DNA from: Stropharia rugosoannulata
Taxonomy: Eukaryota; Basidiomycota; Agaricomycetes; Agaricales; Strophariaceae
Assembly: GCA_028532985.1 (NCBI GenBank)
Contig: JANCIK010000008.1
Location: 2,976,001-3,040,000, forward strand
Direction: 5' to 3'
DNA length: 64,000 bases
Position 1 is the first letter of the stretch, and every line of letters begins with the position of its first letter. Both the position numbers and the translations under genes were made by a program. Positions 36,497 to 49,949 of this stretch are shown here, piece by piece. The notes beneath the pieces are model-generated. The model did no database searches, was not told where the DNA came from, and worked only from the letters and a program-made list of their open reading frames with translations.

Positions 36497-36979
36497 GTGT
36501 TTCCACATAGGACAGTAGCTGGATACCATAGTATATGGGACTTTAGTGAACTATTAGTATATTGTAGATCACAGAGCTAATGGTGACCTATCTTAGTATT
36601 GTGTTTCACAGGGCCATTTTCAACAAATGGCATTTGCATATATAGGTGATGTAAATCCGGCAGAAAAATGACTTACAGCAGCATTATATATATATATTTC
36701 TGAAGCAAATCTGGCAGAATTACTGCACAGAGTGAGATAATGGATTGTAGTTGATGACTTTTATTATTTATGCTGGTTTTTGAATATTTCCACCAGAGAG
36801 ATGGTATAGTATAAATTTAGTACTTTGTTGCTACTGATTTATGCATTTAAAATTATTTTTATGGGTTAGTAGAATTCAAATACTTGATTACACTTTTTGT
36901 TTTGTAAAAAAGTAGATATTGTATGGTTTGCATTTTTAAAAATTTGATTGTGAAGTCCAGCAGCTAAAATTCCTATGGT
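36497..36979 (+). repeat. Repeat family D, copy D1 (holds the empty LTR target site)
   Basis: From CACATAGGACAGTAGCTGG to CAGCTAAAATTCCTATGG this copy matches 57629-57663 joined to 58884-59347, and in part 63433-63545. At 36530-36545 it reads ATAGTATATGGGACTTTAG, where the copy at 57.6 kb carries a Gypsy solo LTR. Confidence 0.75.
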
Positions 36980-39900
36980 GAACACCACAACTAATACAAT
37001 GAATTGTTTCCCAACTCTTCAAATATGATATCCTGGTTATCTGTGCTATGAACAAATTTTCCCTAGTCAACTGGCATGCACAGCATACTAAATTCACCTC
37101 CCTAAACCACTATGGCTATGTGGCACATTTTCCCCCAATAAAACATTTACGGCTCCACCAGCCAATCAGGCATCTTGCTGTAAGCAAAATTTGGCATGCT
37201 CCTCACCCTAGGGCCCGTGAACAATTCCTGGCTTTCACAGGTCTCAAATTCTCCTTTGGCATTAAACCTCGTATCCATTGGGCAGGCAATGATGAGCTGC
37301 ACCCATCTACAGCCACAGAATCCATCATGCACAAGTCCGTGTTCCCATGTTGCACAGCCACCATGCCACAATCTGACTTGCATTGCACTCGGAACAACTA
37401 TATCCCGCCTGCATTTCGAGCATTTTCCATTCCATTACTCATTAATTCTACATCTTTCCTTGCCTACCACCTACATCCTAGGATTATACTTATTCCATAG
37501 GCTATGCTTTGATTTTATATGTATAAAGCATGTACTTTATGTAAAAAAAGAAGAAGATTTTGTTTCCCCTCATCTTAGCATCCTAGTTTTTGTCTCAGTT
37601 CTCGTTCTCATTGTATACCTCATCCAGGAGTGGTTTGAAGTTGATGCTGCAGCTTACACTCCCTCGTTCTCACGTTATTTTGTCTTGTTTGTGTTGTTTT
37701 GGGTTGGTTAGAAGCTGTGTGAAACCACCTCACACCTGTACACACTCATAGAGAGCTTCAGCATATCAGCGACTATTCTTGCCCAGAGGCTAATTGTTCA
37801 AAAATATGGATGCTGCATGAGTGAGGATGCTTCCAAGCTTTTGAAGGAATTGCCTTTTGTCAAGGGGGCACAGGTATGCAGTTCTCACCAACTTTCACCC
37901 TACCCAGTGATACTGATTTTGCAAAGCCCCAATCTTCCCCAGCATTTGATGACTCTGTCCTTGTGTCCTTGAGGAAGTCAGTATGGCACTTGTCCAGAAG
38001 AGATTGTCTTTCATGCAGCCCACTACTGCAGATGCAGCTGATGCAGCACTAATTGTCAGTTTTCTGTTGTGTAGTGATATAACTGGGACTCTTTGCTAAA
38101 CCTGTTTTATAGATTACCAAAGAACTTCACCACTTTCAGTCTTTTGTATTGAAGAGCAGGTCCCTCCTTGCTTATGACAAGTTGAGATCAAAATTGGAAA
38201 CAACATTTGAAGAGTCAAAAATGAGAGACCAAGTAGCATGGACAGCCTACTGCTCTAATGTAGTTAAGTACCATCAAAGCAAGTAGGACTGATCATGTAA
38301 TATTCTACTCCTTATTCAAAGACTGTGAAGTTTTCATACTACAGGTGCATGTCAGGAAAGTAACAGAATTCATGTGAATGTTTCATCTGCATCATAAATC
38401 TACTCAGGGATAGTGATACATGCATAAATGGTGACTGCTACTGCGCATGAGCAACTGATGCAGAAGTCATCAGTCTTGTCAGGGAGAGCAGAAGCATCCA
38501 AGCCTGGCATGCCTCCACAGGGTGTTGGTGTTGGCATAGAGGTTCCTGATGTTGTTCTGGTTCATGCAGATGTGCTGAAAGATATTCCAGGACAGGACAT
38601 GCATGCCCAGTTGTACAAGACAAAAGATGTTCCATGAGCTAATGCAGAGGTGCTGCTTGTGAACATAAGAGATACACATTAGCAGTGGAACATTGTCCTG
38701 GAGATATCATGTTGAACTCTGGGACCGCACTTCGTACTCTCTGCTGTTGTTGTGCAATTCAAGGTAGGTTTGCACCTTGGTTGTTGGGCCTTGTTCTTGT
38801 GATGGATATGGTCAGTAGTTATCATGCACCTTGTCCTGCACTCCAGCACTTGCAGATGCCTTTAGATTGAACAAGTTAAGTTCAAGCATATATATGGCAT
38901 TTTGAATGTTTATGAAGGGTAGTTATGTCAGGTCAAGACCCCACATCCCTCTCAGAAATTGTGTGCACTTTGAAAAAATGTATAAATAAGTGTCAATGGA
39001 CTCTTTTATTCATCTGATCTGCCTACTTACCTTGCTTTCAATGAAAGAGGTCCTCTATCCATTACAAGCAGCAGTGCACACGGTGTATGGAGGGCCAAAG
39101 CATGGCCTTGCTGCACTGAGACTCAGGTGTAAGCCACACATACTTGTCATCTTGCATACACAGACCAACCTGTTGGGTTGCAGTAGAACAATTTACAGGT
39201 AATAACAATGCAAATTGTTATGTAGACTATGGCTGAAAGGTGCCGTGAACATAAGGTGAGATCTGTTCTGCAATGATCTGCATCACAGCTTACCAAAACT
39301 GAAGGGTTTCTTGTGTAGAGAGAAATTTGTTCCCATTCATTTATGTGCATGCCTCCTGGATGTCATTCTGCTATGATGCCATGTATATCTCTGTCCCATT
39401 GTAATTATCCTGAATGGTTTATGGAGGGCAGTTGAGGTCCCACCTGGGAATGACACTCTTGCCAAGGCCTGGAACTGGAATGACCAAGCTCATGGAGTTG
39501 TTCTTGTAACAGCACTCTAGACATGCACAACTCCAGTGCCATGGATCCAGCTTTGAGGCACTGAATCCTGAATCGCCTGCTATACAATGCATGCAGTCCT
39601 GTTGCAATGAGGCAGAGAGCCAGTTCACTAACACTACAAGATGCCAAAGGTAAGTGAACATAAGCTATAATTGATTAATGAACGAACTGACCTATACACT
39701 TCTTCTTTGCAGAGCTATTGTGCTGGTGCTCTGCAGGCCACACACATGACACCATGGACTTGGCGCCGAATCTAGCAACACAGGCACGCCCTTGATCCAC
39801 AGGCATTCTGCCCTCAAAGTGCTCCTGGTCAACTCATTAAGAACTTTGAACTAGTATGGATCATGGATGATTGATGGATCACCTAGGGCAACACCAGTCC

Positions 39901-41290
39901 TGGGCCTTAAGGTGGGGTTTAATGTCCAGATTTTACCTACCTAAATGGCATCTTATTGCATGCCTTCACAACCAAATCATCTTATGCAAATGCTCCTGTC
40001 TGGAATTATTCAGGCTGGATTCCTGTTTTCAGCATTGCATAGCATTGCATCTTGCATTTCTCTTGGTGTGTATTTATGAAGTACATCATCTACATCAATA
40101 TATGTTGAATATATCAATTGAATACTATATGTAATCATTCAGAGATTCGTGCTTAGTTAGGTTGTTCCAGAACAATATTACTTAAACCAATCCAGACTGG
40201 TCACCTGCTACCCAGAAAATTTGCAATTCCCAGGGGGTTCCTACTTTGGAATCCCCTGGGAATCATGAATTTTCCTGAAGTAGCATGAACTTGGCTTAAG
40301 TAATATTGTTTTAGAACAAGCTAACTAAGGTAGGGCCATTGGGCACAAAGGTTGACAGAATTTATGCTGAAGGGCGTTTACCTAAGCTCTAAATTTTTGT
40401 TTATATGATTAGCTAGTACTGTTCTACCTACCTGTAAGTTTAATAGACCATTGGTTGACAAATAAGGTTTCTATAGCAGCTTTTGCACAATAGGTAGTAT
40501 TGTGAGAACATAACAGTTATGTGACATGTGGCACAAGGTGCATTGTGTCAATACTACATTGTGTTCTACTCACTTTCCTTGTACTTTCCTTCCACATTAT
40601 CCTGCCCTCCTGTAGTACCCTTGCTATGCCAGAGGATCAAGAGAGTGATGCCAGCTATTGGCTGTTTTGCAACACTTTTGAGGCCCTCAAAGAAGCTCAG
40701 GTCTCCTTTACTTTATTGGGACTCTATGCTGATGCCACAGATGCAAAAGCAGAACAGTATGGTGCCTAGTCAGGCCATGTTGTTTGCCTTAACACAGATT
40801 ACAAGATGGAAAAAGGGACTTCTGGCTCTCAAACTTCTCTCTGGCCTCCTGATTTTGCCAATACTCCAGATAATTCACCCCCTGTCTCTTGAGGTGCTTA
40901 CTTTGCAAGGTGCTCATGCTAGTAATCGGGCCATTATTTTGGACTTTTAGCACTACTTCTTGAAGGTCAGATACCACCCATCTTAAGGCTGTATTCTTAC
41001 CTCCTTATCCTTGTCCCTCTATTTCAGGTTTCATACCTTACACATACATCCATTCAGTTTTATACAAGACAGGTTTGGACAGACTGTGTTTCAGCTATCA
41101 GCAAAGTGGTGCACATATCTACCATTTTTCATAACCTTTGATTATTAACCAGGAACATGTATAGAACTGGGGATTCTGCATTGGTTTAGCACTTGAATTT
41201 AACAACTATTTCTTGGTGTTTCCAACCAATGATATGGTATTCCAAGTAAGCAATTAATTTACATTAATTTACGTGATATTTTAATCAATA
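36980..41290. other. Decayed region without a supported gene
   Basis: Plus-strand frames at 37048-37500 and around 37740-38290 (for example SEDASKLLKELPFVKGAQ and KLETTFEESKMRDQVAW) look like relics of spliced genes but have no recognisable family. A near-palindrome surrounds CCCAGGGGG/CCCCTGGG near 40200-40255. Nothing else was seen. Confidence 0.35.
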
Positions 41291-42720
41291 GTGATTCTTT
41301 TGTTTAGCCAGTTTGGGGTGCTTCATTAGATCAGCTTTTGGGAGGTTATTTCGATATTTATCATAATTTTGGTCAAATTATCGAACATGTGGCAAATTGG
41401 ATGAAGAAATAAGCTATAACCTCTACGCAGTCTGGACTTGTTTGTGAAGTCATGCGAGAGGCTAAAGATGTTTGGTTTGGAGTCAGAGTGTATACAATCT
41501 GTGAAATTTTGTTCATGGCTGGTGAGTGTGATGGTTATGGTGATTTAAACTTTTAAATTTATTACTCATTAACTACTACAGGTGTTTCACCATTCCTTAG
41601 AGAGTTTGAAGTCTTTGATAATCCATCCAGGACAGCCTGCATATGTGAGGCTTATTGGGCTTACAAACATCAGACTGTAACTAGGCTACTGTAGGTTTAT
41701 CTTACCTCTTTTATCAAATAGATTATGAACTGCATTCCTATACAGCTTGCTTCTTAGGCCTTGTCTCCAAAATAATATTTTGGCCTCTATGCAAAAGCAA
41801 CATTTGGCATATAAAACATGGCTTCATGTTTATGTGAAGGAAACATCTGTTATCACTACCTGAATGGCTAGTCTAGTTGATACAGCCATCGTGAGCAAGC
41901 ACCTGTACTCTTTTTCTTATTGGTTACTAAGGTGAATTGCCAGTATATCCTGAAACAACTTGGTAGTAGTCCAAGGACATGCTGTTCACCCAATTCTGAT
42001 AAAGATTTGATTCTATATAATGTTTTTGAGCCCAACTACATTCACCCCTCCTTAACTATGAAGGCACAACCTTTGCCCAATAAACAAAGGCATGTTCCAT
42101 CTCTTACTTTTGCTTTCTTGAGAGCCTAGCATTAACATGTCAAATGTAGTCATCATTCAAAAATAATCAATCAAGTAACAGGAATGAAGCGACACTCAAT
42201 GTTATTCCCATCTATTGTCTCCAATACAAAAGGAGTTGCAATCGGTCCACTAGAGTATTGTGGTAATGGCCGAGTTATCAAGCTGCCTCATCAAAAGATA
42301 CTGTATGTTGTTACTTAATGTTTCTGAGCCAAGATAAATTATTTTGCACTATCAGGGTCTCTGCTATATGCCATGATCCTTTGATTCCAAAGTAGTATGC
42401 ACAGCAAGATATGCTTGGGTTAGAGCACAAATCCAATGGATTGAATTGTAATGGGAAGTTGAAGAAATCAATGACTATAGTCCAGAAGCACAAACACCAT
42501 CAAATCAGTTCGAAGATTGCAGTTTCTTCTTCAATAAACTTAGTGCCTTCACTCTTGCCATGTACTCCAATATCCAATGCAGAGCTTCCAATCAAAAAGT
42601 GCCACCTAAGCACTGATAAATCTCTTGTTGTTGCTTCTGTAGGACTGGAAAATATCAACATTGATTCCATGGCTTTGGGTTGCAGGAAGAGGAAGAAAGA
42701 GTAGTTTAACCCTGTTAGAA
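41291..42720 (+). pseudogene. Decayed unknown gene, copy 2 of an inverted pair
   Basis: Plus-strand segments include PVWGASLDQLLGGYFDIYH (about 41310), EAYWAYKHQTVTRLL (about 41650), NVFEPNYIHPSLTMKA (about 42020) and IGPLEYCGNGRVIKLPHQ (about 42235). Each has a counterpart on the minus strand of 33790-36050. Stops and frame changes occur throughout. Confidence 0.5.
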
Positions 42721-42926
42721 TATTGCACATATTTGGCTAAATAGAAAGTATTTTATTGTGATTTCACATCTCCAAAAAATCCGAGCCATGAACATACCTA
42801 GAAGGGAACAGAACCAAAAATTAGGTGCCATTCTGAGCGAGGTACATGCTGTGCATGTTTTGAGAGTACAGATTTGTCAAGGGCACAGGTGCTTGTTGTG
42901 CTGCAGCTATCTACAGCAAGTCCAAC

Positions 42927-43916
42927 ATCAGGAAAAACACTTTTTTGAAAAAAGTCTTTTAATTTTTTAAAAAGACTCAAAAAACTCAAAAAGACCCCAG
43001 GAGACCTGGGTCTCTAGGAGACTTTTAAAGCAAAGTCTCCAGGTATCAAACTTTTAAAGACTTTTTTATGTCTCTAGGAGTCTCTTTAATGTCTTTTTAT
43101 GTGTCCATAATGTCTCTAGATGTCTCTAAATGTCTTTTAATGTTACATTTTTGCTTGATAAAAACATTAAAAACATAACCTCATCTTAGCCAAATCACTA
43201 CTATATAGAATAGATTGTATTTGTAAGTAGGTAATTAGGTATATTTAAATGTACTTAAGATTTGTCATGAAGTAACTATCATAGACATACAATGGGAAGG
43301 AAAACTTATGTTGTGGAAATAATTTGCATTTGCCAGGAAATGAACCAACAGCTTCATGCATAACTTAAAACCAGCATACTTTCCTCTATGCCATGTGCCT
43401 GTCTATATAGACTCACTGCAGATCAAATATGATGGTAATGCTCTAGACTACATTAATTTATTACATCACAAGTCATTGAATTTAGTCATGTTCAGATGTA
43501 TTTTATATAACATTTACAATGTAGATTACAAGTAATAGTTGGCAATAGCTATTCATAAGTCAATTTTTTTCCCAGATTCTTATGTCTTTAAATGTCTTTT
43601 TGAGTCTTTTTGTAGCTTTTTAATACACTTTATGAGACATTTCTACAATCTTTCAGAGACATAAAAAGATTTATACAATTACCACAATATATTTAAATAC
43701 TTAGAAAAACTGAGAGACTTTAAAAGACATAAAAAGACCTAAAAAGACATTGGAAGAATTACATATTTCCCTAAAGTCTCTAGGAGACCTTTAAAAGTAT
43801 AAAAGAGACATAAAATTCACCAAAAGATATATTGATATCTCAAAAAGACACTAAATTTCCCAAAAGACACATTGATGTCTAAAAAAGTCTTTTTGGAAAA
43901 AAGTGGTTTTCCTGAT
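42927..43916. mobile_element. Family B TIR element, copy B3
   Basis: The 990-bp copy, in the same orientation as B1, runs from ATCAGGAAAAACACTTTTTT to AAAAAAGTGGTTTTCCTGAT. Flanks CAAC and GAAG do not match. The internal tRNA-like module is at 43336-43393 on the minus strand, with the B box more mutated than in B1. Confidence 0.7.
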
Positions 43917-46900
43917 GAAGGTAAGCCACATGTAAACTTCATTTAAAATTGACATGTGCTTACCTCGGAGGCCTGTCAAGGCTTTGACGGATTGATGTAC
44001 ATTGTAAGGATGCTGGTTCTGCATGGCTGGTCATCACTTCTTCGAGGGTGTTGTTGAGTAGGATGTGGAGTCACTCAAGGTGGTTTCTGGTGATGAGGAG
44101 CAGGTGCCCTCCGGATGGAGCAATACTGTGGGCTGGGGCTGTGCAGCAACAGCAGCCACAGCTTTTGGCGAGGCAGCAAACTTTGAGGTTAGGCTTGCAT
44201 GCCCAAGAAGGGAGGGTGTAGGTTGCACATTGGCAACAGGCTTGGAAGGCCTCCTGCAATATGCTCTTGTCAGAGCCACATTTTGAGGAATGAAATACAT
44301 GTCCCCCATCTCCTTCCATGCAAATGAAATGAAAGAACTCACCTATCCCTGCTAGTCACCTTGCTCATCTGTGCCAGCTCGCCAGCCTCTGAGGAGTAGC
44401 ATTTGCCACTGCTAGCAATTGCATAAGGACTCATTGCTATAGACTGGTTTGACTTTTTCTGTATGTAGTTAAACAGGTGGATGCTGGTGATCTTCTTTTT
44501 TGCACCGCCCTTATTGCTGCTCATGTATGCCGCTACTGGCACTGCTGCGGAGGGGGAGGAAAGGTTGGTTTGGGAATGTCAAGCATAGCTTGACAGTGCA
44601 ACACCACGGATAAAGTCAGATGTCTTAGCCTGGAACCCACAAGACTGGGGTGCAGAGAGCAACATGGTGGGGGGAGGGGATGTGGTGATGGGGTGTGTCT
44701 GTCAGTGAAGAGGTTGTGGATCAAAGAAAAGAAGCAATTGGTAAGCTAGCGGTGAGGTGTTTACATATCATGTCTGTTTTATAACTAGCCTCTTTTCCCA
44801 GATAAGCAAGCGGCCTTGAGAGAAGAGCAGCTTTGCTATTCCCAGGTAGTCTTGTGAGCCAGATATTTTCCGGATATAGGTTGCACCTAGCAGGTATCCA
44901 AACAAAAATGTCTGGTAGGGATATACCGTGATTTAGCATATGAGTTTTTAAAGTCCGCTCTTTCCATATTTGGACCTCTCACTGAGTTAACAATTGACCT
45001 TGTCCTCGAGGTTGACCTACATATACTGGTCTTGTTAAGGACTTCTTCTGCATATATCACTCTCAACAATAGAATAATATGTGTAACACATTATTTCTCT
45101 GAGCTTGGAAGATTAATTTTAATTTTAATAGACATAGAATAAAATAAAATTGCTCTGTGACTGAACATGCCTGGAGCACAACATTGAAACATGGACAATC
45201 CCATACACTCCTTTTACCTCCTGTTCAATAAATTTTATCTTGCATTCACTATGGTTCTCAGACTAGGCATCATATCAGAATGAGTATGGAGGCCTGTACT
45301 CGGCCAACATTCTATCACATGTATCATTTCTAAATATAGCATTTATTAGTTCTTTTGGTTGGTGAGCCCACTGGCACACCCTGTAGCCTCTGCCAGGGGC
45401 TGTATGTGCACATGCTTAGGCATCAATTTCAGTGCATGCTGAGGCTAATGTCTCTGGGATGTCATGTGCTGGCAGCGTCAGACACCACAAGCTTAATGAC
45501 CATCATTTATTAAACACACATTGAAGCTGAGATCGGACTCACTGGGATTGGATAACATTATGTTTAGAAGGTAACTGCAGGTATATCTATGGCCTTTTAC
45601 CCAAGACAACATGTATGTCGTGTTTCACAGAAGAGCAGATGAGGTTGTTATAGGAGAGGCACAAGCTAGGAGGCTGATCCCATGCACACATTCACCTGCT
45701 GTGCATGTCCTATTCACCATGACCTCTTGGATGCTGTGTAACACAAACAGGCACTGAGTTGTTGCATCTGCTTCAAGAGGCACAGCATCTTTGTGTGTTT
45801 CTTATGTTTTATAGACAGATGAGAAAGTGAGGTTAGAAGTGATCCATGTGGTGCAATGCTAGCTGAACTGGTTGGCCATCACAAAAGTGAGCAGTACAGG
45901 CCTCTATAGAGAACAGGAGTGCAAATCTGTGATCAACTCGCGCTGGTTCCCACAAATGTCCATAATTCTCTTCCCGAATAAAAATAATGTCTTCAACAAT
46001 AATAATTTTGACGTCAGGACCTACATATGCAGCCAGCAGTGACCATAGTTTTGAAAGTGTGAAATAACGAGTGCTTCAGTAAGGAGCAGCACTCCGTCCT
46101 GCAATGACTTCAAAACAGTGGGTGAGCATGTTTATTTCCTTGTCTGTACCACACTAACCATCTGTAAGCCTTGGCCCAGGTCTAGCCCCAAGGTGCAACA
46201 CCTCTCCAAGGACACAATCTAGACACATAGATATTGGGAGTGGGGAAGCTGCACACTACATGAGGACAAATAAACAGTGAATAAGCAACTTGCTTTGCTT
46301 GCACATGCACTGACTGTTTTCAGATAATTTTCAGGCTGCACAAATACAATGCTGCAGCTTCGTGCTGAACATTCAGATCTTCTAAAACATATTTCAACTA
46401 CTTACCACATGCCATGTTTTAACATTTTCTCATGATCCATTCAAGATCCATTTTCTCTGTTGTAGATAAGAAACAAGATTCATAGGGGGCTTACCCTGCA
46501 GAGAGCTGGATTAAAGGTTACAACTGTAACAGCTACCAGAATCTGTTCTTCCTGGAAGTGTGGCCCAATTTGAAGCAAACAGATATTATTAATATGATAA
46601 TACATGTATTGTCAGTCTGCAGTTTATGTCAGTTACTGGTTCATCCGGGTTCCATTAGAATAAAGCAAGCACTAGAGGACACATGGACAGGGACAAACAA
46701 GCAAGTGCACATATACGGTATGGTGAAGAAATTTAATAGACGACAAGGAGAAGGAAGTCGATCACAGAACTCTGTATATTATTGCGCTGTCATCGATCAT
46801 CTCCTGTTAAGTCATGCATAGCTATGTCCTATACTGTCCCATACCATCTTCTTTCATGCCGTTTTCTTCTTCACACCATCACTAGCCTGCACCAGCATGA

Positions 46901-48545
46901 CCCTCGACACTGTGGCTGATGCTGTGCGAGCCAATCTTGCCCAATGCAAAGTGTACTGCTCTGCCTATTGCATTCGCCTTTGGACCTGTTGGGCATCTTG
47001 GTGTGCACAGGTTGGAGGGCTACAACAGTAGGCCAGATTCAGAGGCAGAGGTGCAGGAGCAGGTTGTCAGGTGGTGTAGTGTGCCAGTTCATACACAGAC
47101 AACTCACAATGATACACCACTGGCAAATAAGCTCAGAGCCGTCACGCCCTTCAAGCCCAAGTGTTTGGGCTGGTGAAGCACGTGCTAAGGGGACGGCTGC
47201 ATCATGCATGCCAAATATTTCACTGTGCTTTCGTTCGCCCTGCTCATTGACTCTTCTGGACCTTTGACCTACAGAGAAAACAGTCACGGCACTGTACACA
47301 TCTTGCCTTATCTCTCTCTGTACTAGTTGAACAGCTGAGGGTCACTGGTTATCATGAAACAAAACAAAGATCATATTATGCACTTAATAATGACCATGTC
47401 AGATTAATTGATTTGATAGTTTGAGGTTTCATTGGGGCTTTACAGCTGGATGAATTCATAATAAGCACTCGGGCAATGTTCTTGTTATGTAGATCTTCTT
47501 GAATGCAGTTCACATCAATATGTACACTAAACAGGCATTATAGGTTAAATAGCTCACCACAACACATGCTTTGAGTAAACTGCCTACACTTTAAGTGTCA
47601 TTTTAAACAAGCTGTGGGAAGAAAGCTAAAGTCCTGCAAGACATTTTGAGGTACAATATGCTGCTTATCTAAAATACTAACTACTGTCTTTGGTTTTTGC
47701 TTAAAAATTACTTATCAAGGTAAAAAAGATTGGGAAAAGAATCCCACTACTGTACAGCAGTGTTATTTAGATACACAGGTGGCACATATCCTTTCAATTT
47801 CTCTATATATAAACTGTATTGGTATTTGTGCACAGCAATCTATTTTTATGTAACTCAATCATTCCCAATTTCCAAATGCATAAATGATGACATTAGCAAC
47901 AGAAAAACAATGCCACAGAAAGGCCAAAGAGGCCAAATGACGAGCAAGTGAGCAACAAGTCCTAATTCCCAGTTGAGTTTTCATTACTTGCCTTTCATGC
48001 ATATTCAAACTGGTCCTCTTAGTGCAACAGTTTCCATTCCGATGTGCAAATACTGTTTTGTATAATCTATTAGGTCTCACAACCTGTAAAAGAGAGCATC
48101 ACAGAGAACAGGCTCCTTACATTCCAGGTTTATTATGGGGTCCTGGTGCCAACCATCCTTGTTTGGCAACAATGTGTCACCTGTCTTGTCTTTCCCCACT
48201 ACCGTGGCTGGTATGCCATATATCCCTGCATTTCGGCCTCAACTTTGGGGAGTTGCATGCAGCATCATTCTCTACTCTGAACACCTGCAATATTTTAGCA
48301 GAGTTTGGGAGGCACCACTGGGCGAAGAGGAAGAGTGCAGGCAACGACAGCTCATCAAGGTATGTAGTTAGTTTTACCTAGAAATAGGCTCATCTCATCT
48401 TTGTTCCCCTCCTTCCTCCTTCTCTATGCCCCACCCTCCCCTGAATCCCCCTTGACCTCACTAGCATACATCACATCCTGTAATCCTGGGCCCTCTACCA
48501 AGCCAAGCAAAATAATTGGAGCCCAGGTCTTTAACATTTTATCTA
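43917..48545. other. Decayed region; possible gene relic at 44034-44542 (minus)
   Basis: On the minus strand 44542-44339 (MSSNKGGAKKKITSIHLFNY) and 44342-44034 (WKEMGDMYFIPQNVALTRAY, then Ala/Pro/Ser-rich) might be two exons of a small basic protein. A GTGAGT donor lies near 44340. No family was recognised. The remaining 4 kb has no supported feature. Confidence 0.35.
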
Positions 48546-49868
48546 CTCGTGGTCACAAAAAGTGATGGTCACATACCTATTTCCCACGCGTTGAACTCCT
48601 CCTACCTCCGACATTCTGCAGGTATATTTCATTTCAACATCAATTCTGAGCTATGAAAATTTGACAGTCAATATATTACTTTAATTTGTACATATAACAA
48701 AAATTAAAATGGAGTATGACCACCATTTGCCTCCAAAACAGCCTGCACACGCTGAGGCATTTGTAAAATGTGCTTGTTGATCTTTTCGATTGATAATTCC
48801 TCCCATGCGGCTCGGACTGCTTGTTTGAGTGCATCAACTGAATTTACCGAAGGGTGAGAGCGAACAATAGCTTTGAGGTCATGCCAAACTGGCTCGATGG
48901 GATTTAAACCAGGTGATTGTGCTGGATGACTTTCCAACGGAATGTTGTTTTCTTCAAACCACCTTTGTGTTGATTTTGCTCGATGGCTAGCTGCTCCATC
49001 ATGCTGAAATTTTACCAAACCCTTCTCCTGTGCTATCCCTTCCCAAAAGCTCTTTAAAACTCCATCCAATACCTGTGACTGATAACGAGAGGCAGTCATT
49101 CCTCCACCCTTTCCCCCAGGATAGTCAAGAACAAGTAATGGCCCTTTCTGGCCAAAAATTATACAGGCCCAGATCATAATGCGGATGGAGGACTGACTGA
49201 ATGTCGGAACAATACAGTCCTCGTGAAATTCCTCTTCTGGGCGGCGCGTGACAAAGATAGGGCCATTCCGATCACCTAAGCAAACATAGCATTCATCCGA
49301 GTAGATAGTGGTCTTGAAATCTTCGTCACTAAGGCCCTTTTTATCCTTTGCCCAGGCAAGCCTTGCAGTCTTGTGAGCACGAGTAAGATATGGTTTACGT
49401 CTTGCAACTCGTCGATGGTATCCATGTGCATTTAAGACATTCCGAACAGTTGATACTGATGGCTGTGATGGCAAGACATTACTAAGCTCGGAAAGTGCAC
49501 TTCTTCTGTGTTTCTTGACCTCTCGGATAAGGGTACGCTCCTCACGGAGGTCTAATAGCCTTGGCCTGCCAGATCGAGGACGATTGGAAACAGTTCCGGT
49601 TGATTTGTACTTCGCAATAATCTTCCTTGCAGTTGCAATTGGAATGTTTTCTGCTTCAGCTGCGGATTTTGCTGTTTGGTTGGCCAAAACACGTCCAATT
49701 AATCGGTTCTTTTTGGGAGTATCATGCTGAGTACGTGCAGTATTTACAGAAGACATTTCGTAGTATGGGAGTATGTGGTTGTAGAGATATGAAGTGGATT
49801 ACGCGTCATGAATCTGAGTGGAGGTGCAATGATGCAATCATGTGACCGTTACTTTTTGTAACCACGAG
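48546..49868 (-). mobile_element. Complete Tc1/mariner transposon
   Basis: The 1,323-bp element is bounded by inverted repeats of about 29 bp. The left is CTCGTGGTCACAAAAAGTGA and onward to 48574. The right mirror is 49840-49868, with three mismatches. It is flanked on both sides by the dinucleotide TA (48544-48545 and 49869-49870), the classic Tc1/mariner target duplication. It contains one open transposase gene on the minus strand. Confidence 0.9.
48704..49756 (-). CDS. Tc1/mariner transposase (DD34E), intact
   Basis: A single open frame of 350 residues starts at ATG 49756 and ends TAA at 48704. The N-terminal third is a bipartite helix-turn-helix DNA-binding region (ARKIIAKYKSTGTVSNRPRSGRPR with the GRPR hook). 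The catalytic domain shows IYSDECYV (first Asp), FQHDGAASH (second Asp) and GLNPIEPVW (Glu), with exactly 34 residues between the last two, the Tc1 DD34E pattern. It would bind the flanking inverted repeats and cut and paste the element at TA sites in the nucleus. No stop, frameshift or missing catalytic residue is seen. The gene is CpG-containing, unlike its surroundings, which suggests recent arrival. Confidence 0.95.
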   Translation of the reverse strand: MSSVNTARTQHDTPKKNRLIGRVLANQTAKSAAEAENIPIATARKIIAKYKSTGTVSNRPRSGRPRLLDLREERTLIREVKKHRRSALSELSNVLPSQPSVSTVRNVLNAHGYHRRVARRKPYLTRAHKTARLAWAKDKKGLSDEDFKTTIYSDECYVCLGDRNGPIFVTRRPEEEFHEDCIVPTFSQSSIRIMIWACIIFGQKGPLLVLDYPGGKGGGMTASRYQSQVLDGVLKSFWEGIAQEKGLVKFQHDGAASHRAKSTQRWFEENNIPLESHPAQSPGLNPIEPVWHDLKAIVRSHPSVNSVDALKQAVRAAWEELSIEKINKHILQMPQRVQAVLEANGGHTPF

Positions 49869-49949
49869 TACATAGCTCTGCCCTCACTGCCGCTGTGATT
49901 GCTTACTGCCTTTACAGCTGTGCAATGCAGTATAAGCACTTACTAGCCT

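Noticed and set aside
40195..40260. Near-palindrome around CCCAGGGGG
   Set aside because: A single occurrence with no flanking duplication or related copy seen; could be chance.
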